Source: JACNJF01 sp050288105 (GTDB lineage: Bacteria; Pseudomonadota; Gammaproteobacteria; GCA-001735895). From it: DNA of 64,000 nt. The position numbers and the translations under genes were made by a program. The stretch is from assembly GCA_050288105.1 (NCBI GenBank), contig JBNKDE010000003.1, forward strand, positions 186,001-250,000, given 5' to 3'. Every line of letters begins with the position of its first letter. Within the stretch, counting starts at the first letter, position 1. Shown in pieces: positions 34,999 through 42,888 of the stretch. The notes below the pieces were generated by a model, which had not been told where the DNA came from, did not search any database, and saw nothing but the letters and a program-made list of their open reading frames with translations.

Positions 34999-35529
34999 AT
35001 GACACAGAACACAAAACCGGCGTTGCTCGTTATAGACCCACAGAATGATTACTTTCCACAAGGCAAATATTCGCTATGGAATACAGAGCAAACTTTGAGC
35101 AATATTGAAAAAGCTATTGAGAAAGCAAAACTGCTAGATATACCGATTGTACTAATTCAGCATATTGCAGATGACAGCAGAGGTATTGCGCCCTTTTTTA
35201 ATGAAGGTAGCTCTGGCGCAGAAATACACCCGGCTATTGTGCAGGCCGCAGCTGAAGCGGATATCGTGATAAAGCAATTTGCCGATGGATTTGAGCAAAC
35301 CTCTCTGCAGCAAACCCTGGACAAACACGGAATCGATAAATTATTGATCTGCGGGATGATGACGCAGAATTGTGTCACGCATACAGCGATTTCTAAAAAG
35401 GCGGAGAATTATAAGGTCACCATTCTGACAGACTGCTGCAGCACAGTAGATGAAATGATCCACAATATCGCTCTGAACGCCCTGTCAACTCGGGTAGAGC
35501 TATTACCGTATGAGCAGGCTATACGCTAG
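34999..35529 (+). CDS. Isochorismatase-family cysteine hydrolase
   Basis: A 176-residue cytoplasmic hydrolase. The catalytic triad is visible: Asp13 (VIDPQND), a Lys in DIVIKQFADGF, and the nucleophilic Cys in MMTQNCVTHT. The cis-peptide region ICGMMTQNC is standard. The family includes nicotinamidases, N-carbamoylsarcosine amidases and biuret or ureidoacrylate hydrolases; this sequence does not decide among them. It is divergently paired with a GlxA-type regulator, an arrangement found in many proteobacteria. ACCAAAGG precedes the ATG. Confidence 0.85.
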   Translation: MTQNTKPALLVIDPQNDYFPQGKYSLWNTEQTLSNIEKAIEKAKLLDIPIVLIQHIADDSRGIAPFFNEGSSGAEIHPAIVQAAAEADIVIKQFADGFEQTSLQQTLDKHGIDKLLICGMMTQNCVTHTAISKKAENYKVTILTDCCSTVDEMIHNIALNALSTRVELLPYEQAIR

Positions 35530-35599
35530 GGTACCCACGCTGGAGCATGGGTACCAGATCAGGAAAAGCTTTCTAAATTTCAGGGCGATCAGGCCCGAC

Positions 35600-37291
35600 T
35601 TAAGCAGCCAGGTTATCCACCCGCTCCTGCTGCTGTCTGATGGCTCGATTGACACCGTTCATCAACGCTTTAATCGCTGCGGTGGTGATGTTCCTGTCCT
35701 GCCCTACGCCAAACACGGTATGCTGATCCCCTACCTTGACTTCGACATAGCACACCGCGCTAGCGTCTGATCCCTGACCCAGTCCATGCTCGTGATAATC
35801 CACCACACTGACTGATTCACCAACATGCGCGCTGATCGCTCGAGCTGCTGCATCTACCGGACCATTGCCTTTACCTGTCAGGATAACATCCTGATCGTTA
35901 AACTGACTGTGTATCTGAGCAGTCACTTCGGTTTCACTCTCATTCACAAACTGGCTGGCCTGATACTGATACGGTTGAGCTGACTGTAAATACTCCTTAT
36001 CAAAAAGCTGATAAATCGATTCGCTGCTAATTTCTTTTCCGGTTGCATCACTCACCCGCTGCACGATTTTGCTGAACTCTATTTGCAAGCGTCGCGGTAA
36101 TTCAAACCCAGCCTGCTGATGCAAAAGAAAACTCACGCCACCTTTGCCCGACTGGCTGTTTACGCGTACCACGGCATCGTAACTTCGATTCAGGTCTGCA
36201 GGATCTATCGGCAAATAGGGCACTTCCCAATGTGAATCGGACTTCTGTTTATTAAAACCTTTTTGGATAGCATCCTGATGCGAGCCGGAGAAAGCGGTAA
36301 ACACCAGCTCACCCGCATAAGGATGTCGAGGGTGCACCGGTAACTCGGTGAACTCTTCGATCAACTGGCGTACCTGATCAATGTTGCCAAAATCTAGTCC
36401 GGGATCTATGCCCTGCGAATACAGATTAAGTGCCAGAGTCACCAGGTCTACATTACCGGTACGCTCGCCATTACCGAACAGACAGCCTTCAACACGATCA
36501 GCGCCAGCCATCATTGCCATTTCAGCAGCTGCCACAGCAGTACCTCTGTCATTATGCGGATGTATGCTGATGATAAGGCTGTCACGTCTGTTTAAATGAC
36601 GATGCATCCATTCAATCTGGTCGGCATAGGTATTAGGCGTCGACATTTCCACAGTTGCCGGTAGATTTACAATCATCTTGTGCTCTGGTGTGGGCTGCCA
36701 GATCTCTGAGACTGCATCGACGACCTCTTTGGAAAACTCAACCTCAGTGCTTGAGAAGATTTCTGGCGAATACTGATACACCCATTCAGTATCAGGCTGA
36801 GTCTCGGTATATTGTTTAACCCAGCGAGTACCGCGCACCGCAATCTCTTTTACACCTGCCTTATCGGTGTTGTAAACCAGCTCACGAAAGCTGGGCGCTA
36901 TCGGGTTATACATATGCAGGATCGCTCTATGCACACCTTTAAGTGACGCTACAGTACGAGCGATTAAATCTTCCCGCGCCTGAGTTAGTACTTCGATAGT
37001 GACGTCGGCGGGGATACGATCCTCTTCAATCAAACGGCGTACAAAAGTAAATTCGGTTTCTGAAGCTGAAGGAAAACCCACTTCGATCTCCTTGAAACCC
37101 ATTCTGACCAGTTCACTAAAAAAACGCAGCTTGGTTTCGACCGACATCGGATTGATCAGTGCCTGATTACCGTCGCGGAGATCAGTACTCATCCAGATCG
37201 GTGGTTTTTCGAGCACTTTATTCGGCCACTGGCGATCGCTTAACTGAATCGGCTTAAAGCTGCGGTATTTTTGTTGTGGGTTGGTAATCAT
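35600..37291 (-). CDS. leuA: 2-isopropylmalate synthase
   Basis: First enzyme of leucine synthesis; condenses acetyl-CoA with 2-oxoisovalerate. The 563-residue length and the beginning (QKYRSFKPIQLSDRQWPNK) match the longer form found in Pseudomonas and Actinobacteria. The catalytic domain has STDLRDGNQAL (metal Asp and Arg), EVGFPSAS, and the metal-binding SIHPHNDRGTAVAAAEMA. The C-terminal regulatory domain (about 430-555) that binds leucine is complete. AGGAG precedes the ATG. A leucine-rich leader peptide and competing hairpins lie just upstream, so it is probably controlled by attenuation in addition to feedback inhibition. Confidence 0.96.
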   Translation of the reverse strand: MITNPQQKYRSFKPIQLSDRQWPNKVLEKPPIWMSTDLRDGNQALINPMSVETKLRFFSELVRMGFKEIEVGFPSASETEFTFVRRLIEEDRIPADVTIEVLTQAREDLIARTVASLKGVHRAILHMYNPIAPSFRELVYNTDKAGVKEIAVRGTRWVKQYTETQPDTEWVYQYSPEIFSSTEVEFSKEVVDAVSEIWQPTPEHKMIVNLPATVEMSTPNTYADQIEWMHRHLNRRDSLIISIHPHNDRGTAVAAAEMAMMAGADRVEGCLFGNGERTGNVDLVTLALNLYSQGIDPGLDFGNIDQVRQLIEEFTELPVHPRHPYAGELVFTAFSGSHQDAIQKGFNKQKSDSHWEVPYLPIDPADLNRSYDAVVRVNSQSGKGGVSFLLHQQAGFELPRRLQIEFSKIVQRVSDATGKEISSESIYQLFDKEYLQSAQPYQYQASQFVNESETEVTAQIHSQFNDQDVILTGKGNGPVDAAARAISAHVGESVSVVDYHEHGLGQGSDASAVCYVEVKVGDQHTVFGVGQDRNITTAAIKALMNGVNRAIRQQQERVDNLAA

Positions 37292-37330
37292 GGTTAACTC
37301 CTGTTGAAAAATATGCTGTTAAAAACCTGA

Positions 37331-37405
37331 TGCGATCTCCTGGCGACCCTGGAAGGGTAATTAACCCAGAGGTTTACGATTACCGCTCAGCACTTGTGAT
37401 GCTGA
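37331..37405 (-). promoter_or_regulatory. Putative leuA attenuator: alternative hairpins
   Basis: In the leuA leader (read on the minus strand) TCAGCAT/GTGCTGA (37387-37405) covers the leader-peptide stop. Downstream, GGGT/ACCC (37355-37367) and ACCCT/AGGGT (37346-37358) share bases and cannot form together. GCCAGGAG (37337-37344) can pair with CTCCTGGC (37418-37425), which lies on the Leu codons of the leader peptide. A TTTTT run follows near 37326. The layout suits ribosome-position-dependent folding, though a textbook terminator stem directly before the T run is not obvious. Confidence 0.55.
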
Positions 37406-37461
37406 TGGGCCAATCGTGCCAGGAGGAGCTTGTGGCTCGCTTCGCTACCGGTTTCAGGCAT
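37387..37461 (-). CDS. leuA leader peptide, 24 residues
   Basis: A 24-codon frame upstream of leuA carries CTC CTC CTG at codons 12-14 and TTG at codon 17 (peptide segment HKLLLARLAHQ). Four Leu codons within six positions, including two uncommon CTC codons, are the mark of a leucine attenuator peptide whose translation stalls when charged tRNA-Leu is scarce. Its ribosome site is weak. TATACT ends six bases before the ATG, so the transcript might start at or very near the start codon. The peptide itself needs no other function. Confidence 0.65.
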   Translation of the reverse strand: MPETGSEASHKLLLARLAHQHHKC

Positions 37462-37596
37462 GGGGAAAGTATAGGAGCAAGGCTGTAGAATTAAATTTCA
37501 ATAATTACACTAAATTTCATATTTAAAGCATTTATTGCCAAATATTTAATATTTATTAAAATATTATACCCACACAAAAAATTATCGGAAAATATT
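37462..37596. promoter_or_regulatory. AT-rich divergent promoter region between leuA leader and lrp-type gene
   Basis: Runs such as AAATATTTAATATTTATTAAAATATTAT occupy most of it. AT-rich, bendable DNA of this kind suits Lrp-type binding and probably holds the start sites of both transcripts. No distinct conserved operator was picked out. Confidence 0.4.
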
Positions 37597-38067
37597 ATGG
37601 CACTTCAACTGGATAGATATGATCGACAGATCCTGGATATCCTGCAAAAAAATGGTCGCATCTCGAATCAGGAACTGGCAGAAGCCATTAACCTGTCACC
37701 CTCGCCTACACTGCGCCGAGTCAAAATGCTGGAAGAAAATGGCCTGATCGATGGCTATGTAGCCCTTTTAAACGCCAGAAAGCTCGGACTATCACTGATG
37801 GCTATCATTGGCATCAGTATGGATAAGCATATCCCAGAGCGTTTTGCAGTTTTTGAGTCAACGCTGGCTGAATACCCGGAGGTACTGGAGTGTCACCTCA
37901 TCACGGGTCAGACCGCCGACTATCAACTCAAGGTCGTCGTTGAAGATATGGATGGCTACCAGCAGTTTTTGCTAAACAAACTGACGCGTATTGAAGGTGT
38001 ATCCGGTGTACATACCTCGTTTGTGCTTAAGTCACCGATTAATACCACGGCATTGCCTGTAAGTTGA
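37597..38067 (+). CDS. Lrp/AsnC family transcriptional regulator
   Basis: A 156-residue regulator: N-terminal winged helix (about 5-55, RQILDILQKNGRISNQELAE, then LSPSPTLRRVKMLEENGLI) and C-terminal amino-acid-binding RAM domain (about 70-150, with the family segment VLECHLITGQTADYQLKVVVEDM). Such proteins respond to amino acids, often leucine or another branched-chain or aromatic residue. It is divergent from leuA across an AT-rich 305-bp region, which makes local control of leuA or of itself plausible. The ligand is not known. Confidence 0.92.
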   Translation: MALQLDRYDRQILDILQKNGRISNQELAEAINLSPSPTLRRVKMLEENGLIDGYVALLNARKLGLSLMAIIGISMDKHIPERFAVFESTLAEYPEVLECHLITGQTADYQLKVVVEDMDGYQQFLLNKLTRIEGVSGVHTSFVLKSPINTTALPVS

Positions 38068-38098
38068 GAATCCGCAGCCTTTCCGGTCAATTCACTTC

Positions 38099-38548
38099 AT
38101 GCAAACACTCTACGATCATGAACTTTCTATCCAGCTGATTTCTGAAGCTACCGAAACAGAAAGCCCGAAATGTCGGGTCTGTGTCAATGGACAGGCTTCA
38201 GGCCCCGTTCTGGACGGTGCAATTCTGGAAGCAGCGATTAAATATCAGAGCTTTTATCTGCTATTGACCAGCAATGACTGCCCTTACGAAGAATCTTTAA
38301 ATATTTATTATCTGGCCAGTGATTTAAAAATACTCGATCAGGCCATTCTGTCCTGGCCCTATGCCACAGGTCTCTTCACATTACTCAACATCATTGAGCC
38401 CAACAGGATTGCATTTGAGTTTTTTACAAAGGATGCCTGGGAAATCACCCTGTACCCCAAACCCCAATGGTTTATGCCCTTGTTCTCTGAGCCGCGCGGG
38501 GTATGGAGAAAGTTTAAATTTAATCGTTACTTTAAAATTTCTAAATAA
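38099..38548 (+). CDS. Hypothetical protein
   Basis: A 149-residue soluble protein of no recognised family. It has a mixed alpha-beta character, several Cys residues (C25, C28 and C60) and an aromatic-rich second half (NIYYLASDLKIL, EFFTKDAWEITLYPKPQWFMPLF). There is no signal peptide or membrane helix. It follows the Lrp-type regulator by 31 bp on the same strand and so could be its co-transcribed target. No ribosome site stands out. Confidence 0.55.
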   Translation: MQTLYDHELSIQLISEATETESPKCRVCVNGQASGPVLDGAILEAAIKYQSFYLLLTSNDCPYEESLNIYYLASDLKILDQAILSWPYATGLFTLLNIIEPNRIAFEFFTKDAWEITLYPKPQWFMPLFSEPRGVWRKFKFNRYFKISK

Positions 38549-38582
38549 GTTACCTATCTCACTGGTAACCCATGCAACCCTG

Positions 38583-38717
38583 TCACGCAGCAACACCCAT
38601 CAGAAAGATGAGCGTTTGAATACTCAACCAGAAACCTGCGATACCCGCCACAACCAGGGCACCAGCGAAGGTGACTGCGTAAACCGACCATTTAAAAATA
38701 TGAGTTACTGCCTGCAT
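38583..38717 (-). CDS. Small membrane protein, 44 residues
   Basis: A 44-codon minus-strand frame encodes an uninterrupted hydrophobic protein (HIFKWSVYAVTFAGALVVAG, then a second helix with IQTLIFLMGVAA). GGCGGG lies about eight bases before the ATG. Two short transmembrane helices in 44 residues make chance less likely. It lies beyond the terminator of the gentisate operon, so it would need its own promoter, and it is convergent with the hypothetical gene to its left. The function is unknown. Confidence 0.5.
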   Translation of the reverse strand: MQAVTHIFKWSVYAVTFAGALVVAGIAGFWLSIQTLIFLMGVAA

Positions 38718-38875
38718 GATATTACCCGCCAACTGCTTTGTTTTACATCAATCTATGACACACCATTGCGTGCGCCATAACAACAGGGCAAATGTTAAAC
38801 AATGTGAAATCTAATGCCGTGAAGCAGGTAGAGTTTTATCGGGTACGGCCGGAATTTATTACCTCGCCTGAAATT
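38718..38875. other. Intergenic remainder before the gentisate-operon terminator
   Basis: Reading frames here are short and unsupported. Together with the small membrane-protein gene and the terminator it makes up the 378-bp gap between the hypothetical gene and the hydrolase gene. Confidence 0.4.
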
Positions 38876-38900
38876 AAAAAGCGCTCTATAAATAGAGCGC
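38876..38900 (-). terminator. Rho-independent terminator of the gentisate operon
   Basis: On the minus strand GCGCTCTA-TTTA-TAGAGCGC is followed by TTTTT, 26 bp after the stop codon of the fumarylacetoacetate-hydrolase-type gene. The 8-bp stem is perfect. Confidence 0.93.
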
Positions 38901-38926
38901 CTTTCAGTGAACAGGGCAATACGAAA

Positions 38927-39628
38927 TTATTGATTGATCGTCAGCTCAATACTACCGACCGCTGCAATCTCGCCCTTGATGACATCACCAGCGACCACTG
39001 GACCTACTCCTTCCGGGGTTCCTGAATAGATCAGGTCACCAGGTTGCAGATGATAGAACTTCGATAGATGAACCAGGATTTCATTAATGTTCCAGATCAG
39101 TTTATTGATATCTGATTTTTGTTTGAGCTCGCCATTCACCGACAGCTCAATATTACCTGAGTCGATCAGACCTGTTTTCTCGACGGGAACGATAGGCGAG
39201 ATCACTGCCGATTGCTCGAAATCCTTACCCAGGTCCCAGGGACGCCTGTTCTCTCGCGCTACCAGTTGCAGGTCTCTACGGGTCATGTCCAGACCACAGG
39301 CATAGCCCAGGATCAGAGAGTCAGCCTGGTCGTCACTAACACAAAAACCTGCCTTTCCGATTGCGACTACCAGTTCCATCTCGTAATGATAGTTTTCGGT
39401 CTGGGGAGGGTAATCGATATGGCTGCCGCTGGCGATAATGGCTGAGGGATGCTTGGTAAAGTAAAACGGTTCCTGTTTGGTTTTATCCACCGTCACCCCC
39501 ATTTCAGCAGCGTGCGCATGGTAGTTGCGGCCTACGCAAAAGATACGGTTAACCGGAAATAGCGCATCACTTCCTTCTACAGGTACCGTGGATTGAGCTT
39601 GTGGTGGAAATAACAGTTGGTCTGGCAT
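38927..39628 (-). CDS. nagK: Fumarylpyruvate hydrolase (FAH family)
   Basis: A 233-residue enzyme of the fumarylacetoacetate hydrolase family. In the gentisate pathway it cleaves fumarylpyruvate to fumarate and pyruvate. Family features visible are FCVGRNYHAHAAEMG, the metal-binding ENYHYEMELVVAIG, GYACGLDMTRRDLQ, the KDFEQSAVISP block and the closing GDLIYSGTPEGVGPV. Its position as the last gene after the gentisate dioxygenase and near a GST-type isomerase supports the fumarylpyruvate assignment over fumarylacetoacetate. The genes are closely spaced (20 bp between this and the dioxygenase). Confidence 0.85.
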   Translation of the reverse strand: MPDQLLFPPQAQSTVPVEGSDALFPVNRIFCVGRNYHAHAAEMGVTVDKTKQEPFYFTKHPSAIIASGSHIDYPPQTENYHYEMELVVAIGKAGFCVSDDQADSLILGYACGLDMTRRDLQLVARENRRPWDLGKDFEQSAVISPIVPVEKTGLIDSGNIELSVNGELKQKSDINKLIWNINEILVHLSKFYHLQPGDLIYSGTPEGVGPVVAGDVIKGEIAAVGSIELTINQ

Positions 39629-39648
39629 GGTGTTCTCTCAAATTAAGT

Positions 39649-40683
39649 TTAGTAAATACCCAGATACCGATGCAGCGGCTCTTCATCGGCGGTAATCAGG
39701 AATGCTGGCTGATCAGCTGACCCATTGCTCAGCACGACTTCGCTGTAACCCGGGGTAGCTGCGGTGTCCTTTTCGGTCCAGTGAATCGCTTCGCCAGCGT
39801 CTACGGTTAATTGCCCTTCACCCTCGATAGCATGAAAGATGCAGGCGGTAGTTCGCTTTGGCAGGGTAACTGTCTCGCCAGGGCGTAACATAATGGCGCC
39901 AAAGCCAATACTGGGGAACAAAGGACCGCCCGTTTCCGGGTTTACAAAGCTGATCCGCAATAGCCCTTCGTTATGATCCAGTGCCATCTGCGCCAGGCAG
40001 GCGCGGGTTTTGCTCCAGGGATAACGCAGCATAGGGGTATCGGCTGGTGCGCGTTTGAAATTAAGATGAGGCACCACCCCGGCAGCAGAGTATTCAGCAT
40101 AGGATTGATCGCGCTCACGCACATCCTGTTGCAGCTGACCTTCTATCGCCCAGGAACCTTCCAGCTGATAGATGATCGGTAAGTCCAGGATGTCTAGCCA
40201 TACAATCGGGCCATCGCCATCCTGATGGTGCTCGTGCCATTTGCCTGTGGGTGTCAGAATGAGGTCACCGCGTTGCATGATGCATTTTTCGCCATCTACT
40301 GTGGTGTATGCACCTTCTCCTTCTACGATGATACGTACTGCATTTGGCGTATGTCGATGATTGGGGGCAGTCTCGCCCGGCAATACCAGTTGCAGCCCCA
40401 GATAGATGCTGGGTGTCGCCTTCATATTGGGTAAGCCATGTCCGGGATTTGCCAGCACCAGTACGCGCCGCTCCGCTTTTTGCATTGGGGTGAGTTCACC
40501 CGCCTGCATTAACAAAGGCCTTACAGTCTGGTAAGGCCAGGCCAGGCTCTGGGTATTTCTTGCCGGCACCTTATACGGCAACACGGCGCGCATACTGGGC
40601 CATAGTGGTACCAGATTATGGCGAGTCAATTCATCTCGATAGCTTTGCGGGAGCTCCTCAAGTGTTCCTAGCTGTGTTGACAT
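39649..40683 (-). CDS. nagI: Gentisate 1,2-dioxygenase
   Basis: A 344-residue bicupin Fe(II) enzyme that opens the aromatic ring of gentisate to maleylpyruvate. The N-terminal cupin has the iron ligands in PNHRHTPNAVR and WHEHH, with TVDGEKCIMQRGDLI between them. The C-terminal cupin has lost its metal ligands, as usual in the family. The gene is the middle member of a three-gene operon with the isomerase upstream and the hydrolase downstream. Gentisate comes from salicylate or 3-hydroxybenzoate; no upstream oxygenase is in the window, so the entry substrate is open. Confidence 0.92.
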   Translation of the reverse strand: MSTQLGTLEELPQSYRDELTRHNLVPLWPSMRAVLPYKVPARNTQSLAWPYQTVRPLLMQAGELTPMQKAERRVLVLANPGHGLPNMKATPSIYLGLQLVLPGETAPNHRHTPNAVRIIVEGEGAYTTVDGEKCIMQRGDLILTPTGKWHEHHQDGDGPIVWLDILDLPIIYQLEGSWAIEGQLQQDVRERDQSYAEYSAAGVVPHLNFKRAPADTPMLRYPWSKTRACLAQMALDHNEGLLRISFVNPETGGPLFPSIGFGAIMLRPGETVTLPKRTTACIFHAIEGEGQLTVDAGEAIHWTEKDTAATPGYSEVVLSNGSADQPAFLITADEEPLHRYLGIY

Positions 40684-40736
40684 GGTTTTTTCCTCTTCAT
40701 AAATACCGTCTTTTTTTACGCCATCAATACGCGCTG

Positions 40737-41378
40737 CTATGCAATAAAATCGGGCTGATTTTCGGGCGCTGCTTTTTTAAATTCGGGTAACTCCAGGCAG
40801 CTCTGATAGATTGACCTCACTCGGGGAAAGGGCTGCAGGTCGCATTTCATGCGCAAGGCATTGGCAACCTGAGGCACCAGGCAGCAATCAGCCAGCCCAG
40901 GCGTATCTCCAAAACAGAAGTCTCCTGATCCGTAGCGATGCAGCAGGGTTTCCACTGCCTCAAAGCCCAGGTGTATCCAGTGCTGGTACCAGATCGATTT
41001 ATCCTCCGGCGATACCTTTAACTCATTGCTAAGATAGTTCAGGATGCGCAGGTTATTCACTGGGTGCATATCGCAGGCAATACCATTACACAGCTCCAGC
41101 ACCCGGGTCTTACTGACCAGATCCTGCGGGAGCAAACGAGGTTCGGGATAACGCTCATCGAGATACTGCATAATGGCCATGGATTGAGTGATTTTCAGAT
41201 CACCATCCACTAAAACCGGAACACTTTTGGATGGGTTTAATTCCACGTATTCAGCCTGGTACTCATCACCCTGGCGGATATTGACCCCCTTATGCTGATA
41301 GTCGAGCCCCTTCAGTGCGAGCGCTATTCGGACTCGATAAGAGGTTGAACTGTTAAAGAAGCTATAGAGTTCCAGCAT
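40737..41378 (-). CDS. nagL: Maleylpyruvate / maleylacetoacetate isomerase (GST zeta class)
   Basis: A 213-residue glutathione-S-transferase fold enzyme. The N-terminal thioredoxin-like domain has the zeta-class active site FFNSSTSYRVRIALALKG and the glutathione-binding NPSKSVPVLVDGD and ITQSMAIMQYLDERYP. The C-terminal helical domain includes CNGIACDMHPVNNLRIL, characteristic of maleylacetoacetate and maleylpyruvate isomerases. Beside gentisate dioxygenase the likely reaction is glutathione-dependent conversion of maleylpyruvate to fumarylpyruvate. It is the first gene of the operon and is divergent from a LysR regulator. Confidence 0.88.
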   Translation of the reverse strand: MLELYSFFNSSTSYRVRIALALKGLDYQHKGVNIRQGDEYQAEYVELNPSKSVPVLVDGDLKITQSMAIMQYLDERYPEPRLLPQDLVSKTRVLELCNGIACDMHPVNNLRILNYLSNELKVSPEDKSIWYQHWIHLGFEAVETLLHRYGSGDFCFGDTPGLADCCLVPQVANALRMKCDLQPFPRVRSIYQSCLELPEFKKAAPENQPDFIA

Positions 41379-41459
41379 TTTTTCTCTCCACCCAGTTTGA
41401 ATGATTCAGTGCACTGCTTGCAGCGTGCGAGATTAATTACAGCGCATTATTGACTCAGC

Positions 41460-41516
41460 AAGGTATAATGAATAATGATATTTTATGATATAGATATATA
41501 TTAAATGGTATACCTT
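41460..41516. promoter_or_regulatory. GGTATA repeats in the gentisate/LysR divergent promoter
   Basis: AAGGTATA (41460-41467) and TATACCTT (41509-41516) form an 8-bp inverted repeat 41 bp apart. The second copy includes the palindrome GGTATACC (41507-41514), which ends five bases before the LysR start. These may be sites for the LysR protein. The stretch between them is very AT-rich. Confidence 0.45.
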
Positions 41517-41518
41517 AG

Positions 41519-42460
41519 ATGAGCTGGGCCAAACGGTTACGCTTAAAACAGCTTGAACAGCTGATCATACTATCCAGGGCTGGTAACTTAAGTGACACCG
41601 CGCGCCTGACCCATAGCACACAACCAGGTTTATCCCGCTGGCTTAAAGAGCTGGAAGACGATGTGGGCGCGCCACTATTCGAGCGTCATGCGCGTGGCCT
41701 GCGGCCTACCGCACTGGGAGAAATACTGATTGCGCATGCACAGCGCATCAGCAGCGAACTGGAACGCGCGAAACATAACCTGGATGCCTATCAACAGGGT
41801 GTGGAGCAGATCATTAGCATCGGCACCTCACCAGCCACCTCGTCCAATTTCGTACCGCAGGCCATCATGGAATTTTTAAATCTGCACCCCAGAACGCGCG
41901 TAGAAATCCACGAAAGCACCATGGATACACTTTTAAAAAAACTCAAGGCAAGTGAGCTGGACGTAGTTGTAGGTCGCTTCGATAACTACCAGCCCGAGCA
42001 AGGTCTGAACAACGAAACACTGTACAGTGAAAAACTTTGCGTGATTGCCCGGCGTGATCACCCGCTTGCCGGAAAAAACTCACTAAGTTGGGAAACACTG
42101 GGTCATTATGAGTGGATCGTATGGCCTCACGGTGCGCCAATTCGCAACAAACTGGATGCCGCACTGACCCACTCAGGCAGAAAGCCGCCAGTCTACCGAA
42201 TCGAATCGGCGTCCCAGGTCAGTAGCCTGTGGCTACTCAGCCATAGCGATATGATTTCTATAAGCTCGGAACATGTGGCTCGATATTTCATCAGTCGAGG
42301 TCTGATCAGTATTCTGGACTTTGAGATTGAAGCCGACAGTTCAACCGGTGCGGTAGGTATGTGCTGGCGCGATGAACAATATCCGCAGGAATCAACCCTG
42401 CAACTTATTGCATGCTTACGAAAATCGGCTGAGGGCTTTGCCACCCAATTAAATGGCTAA
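41519..42460 (+). CDS. LysR family regulator of the gentisate operon
   Basis: A 313-residue LysR-type regulator: winged helix at about residues 5-65 (QLIILSRAGNLSDTARLTHS, then PLFERHARGL) and a two-lobed effector domain (about 90-300). It is divergent from the isomerase, dioxygenase and hydrolase genes, the usual place for a pathway activator responding to gentisate or a precursor. No Shine-Dalgarno sequence is visible in front of the ATG; the palindrome GGTATACC occupies that place, so autoregulation by blocking is plausible. Confidence 0.88.
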   Translation: MSWAKRLRLKQLEQLIILSRAGNLSDTARLTHSTQPGLSRWLKELEDDVGAPLFERHARGLRPTALGEILIAHAQRISSELERAKHNLDAYQQGVEQIISIGTSPATSSNFVPQAIMEFLNLHPRTRVEIHESTMDTLLKKLKASELDVVVGRFDNYQPEQGLNNETLYSEKLCVIARRDHPLAGKNSLSWETLGHYEWIVWPHGAPIRNKLDAALTHSGRKPPVYRIESASQVSSLWLLSHSDMISISSEHVARYFISRGLISILDFEIEADSSTGAVGMCWRDEQYPQESTLQLIACLRKSAEGFATQLNG

Positions 42461-42534
42461 CAGTTACGCAGGATTATTTTGCTTCGGCACAGAATGATCA
42501 TCTGCTGTATCGGCCATTAAAATTCTCCAGGCAT

Positions 42535-42569
42535 AAAAAAACTGGCTGCAGAAAAATCCGCAAGCCAGT
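42535..42569 (-). terminator. Rho-independent terminator of the HiPIP gene
   Basis: On the minus strand ACTGGCT and AGCCAGT form a 7-bp stem followed by TTTTTT. It lies 23 bp after the HiPIP stop codon and could also serve the LysR gene from the other side (AAAA/TTTT symmetry). Confidence 0.85.
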
Positions 42570-42591
42570 TTTTGCAGTGTACAGACTAAGA

Positions 42592-42888
42592 TTAAGGTTT
42601 CTTAGCGTAGGAAGCACACCAGCCAGTAGCAGCAACTTCTTTACCTGGGAAGATTGCGCATGGGCCAGAAGCAGCACCAGCTGCACCTGAATACAGTGCA
42701 CAGTTTGAACAGCTGCTGCCGTCAACTGCACTGGTTTCAGTGTATTTCAGTGCTTTCGCTGTGGGATCATCAACAGATACCATTGCTGCCTGAGCAGAAG
42801 TCTGGAAGCCGGCAACAGCGATTACAGGAATGCCCATCAATCCTTTCAGGATAGAACGGCGGCCTTGATCAGGGTTTGTTTTTTTCAT
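42592..42888 (-). CDS. High-potential iron-sulfur protein (HiPIP), Tat-exported
   Basis: A 98-residue small periplasmic electron carrier. A Tat signal (GRRSILKGLMGIPVIAVAG) is cleaved after SAQA, leaving about 63 residues. The four 4Fe-4S cysteines are C60, C63, C77 and C91, with spacing C-x2-C-x13-C-x13-C typical of HiPIPs. HiPIPs carry electrons between cytochrome bc1 and reaction centres, oxidases or thiosulfate enzymes in purple and sulfur-oxidising proteobacteria. It is monocistronic with its own terminator. Expression is probably high. Confidence 0.93.
   Translation of the reverse strand: MKKTNPDQGRRSILKGLMGIPVIAVAGFQTSAQAAMVSVDDPTAKALKYTETSAVDGSSCSNCALYSGAAGAASGPCAIFPGKEVAATGWCASYAKKP

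Noticed and set aside
37405..37520. Leucine T-box or other riboswitch upstream of leuA
   Set aside because: No T-box sequence or riboswitch core was seen; the Leu-rich leader peptide explains the region better.
38361..38780. 139-codon plus-strand frame overlapping the hypothetical gene at 38.1 kb
   Set aside because: It runs in a shifted frame over the end of a better-supported gene and has the amino-acid make-up of an out-of-frame translation.
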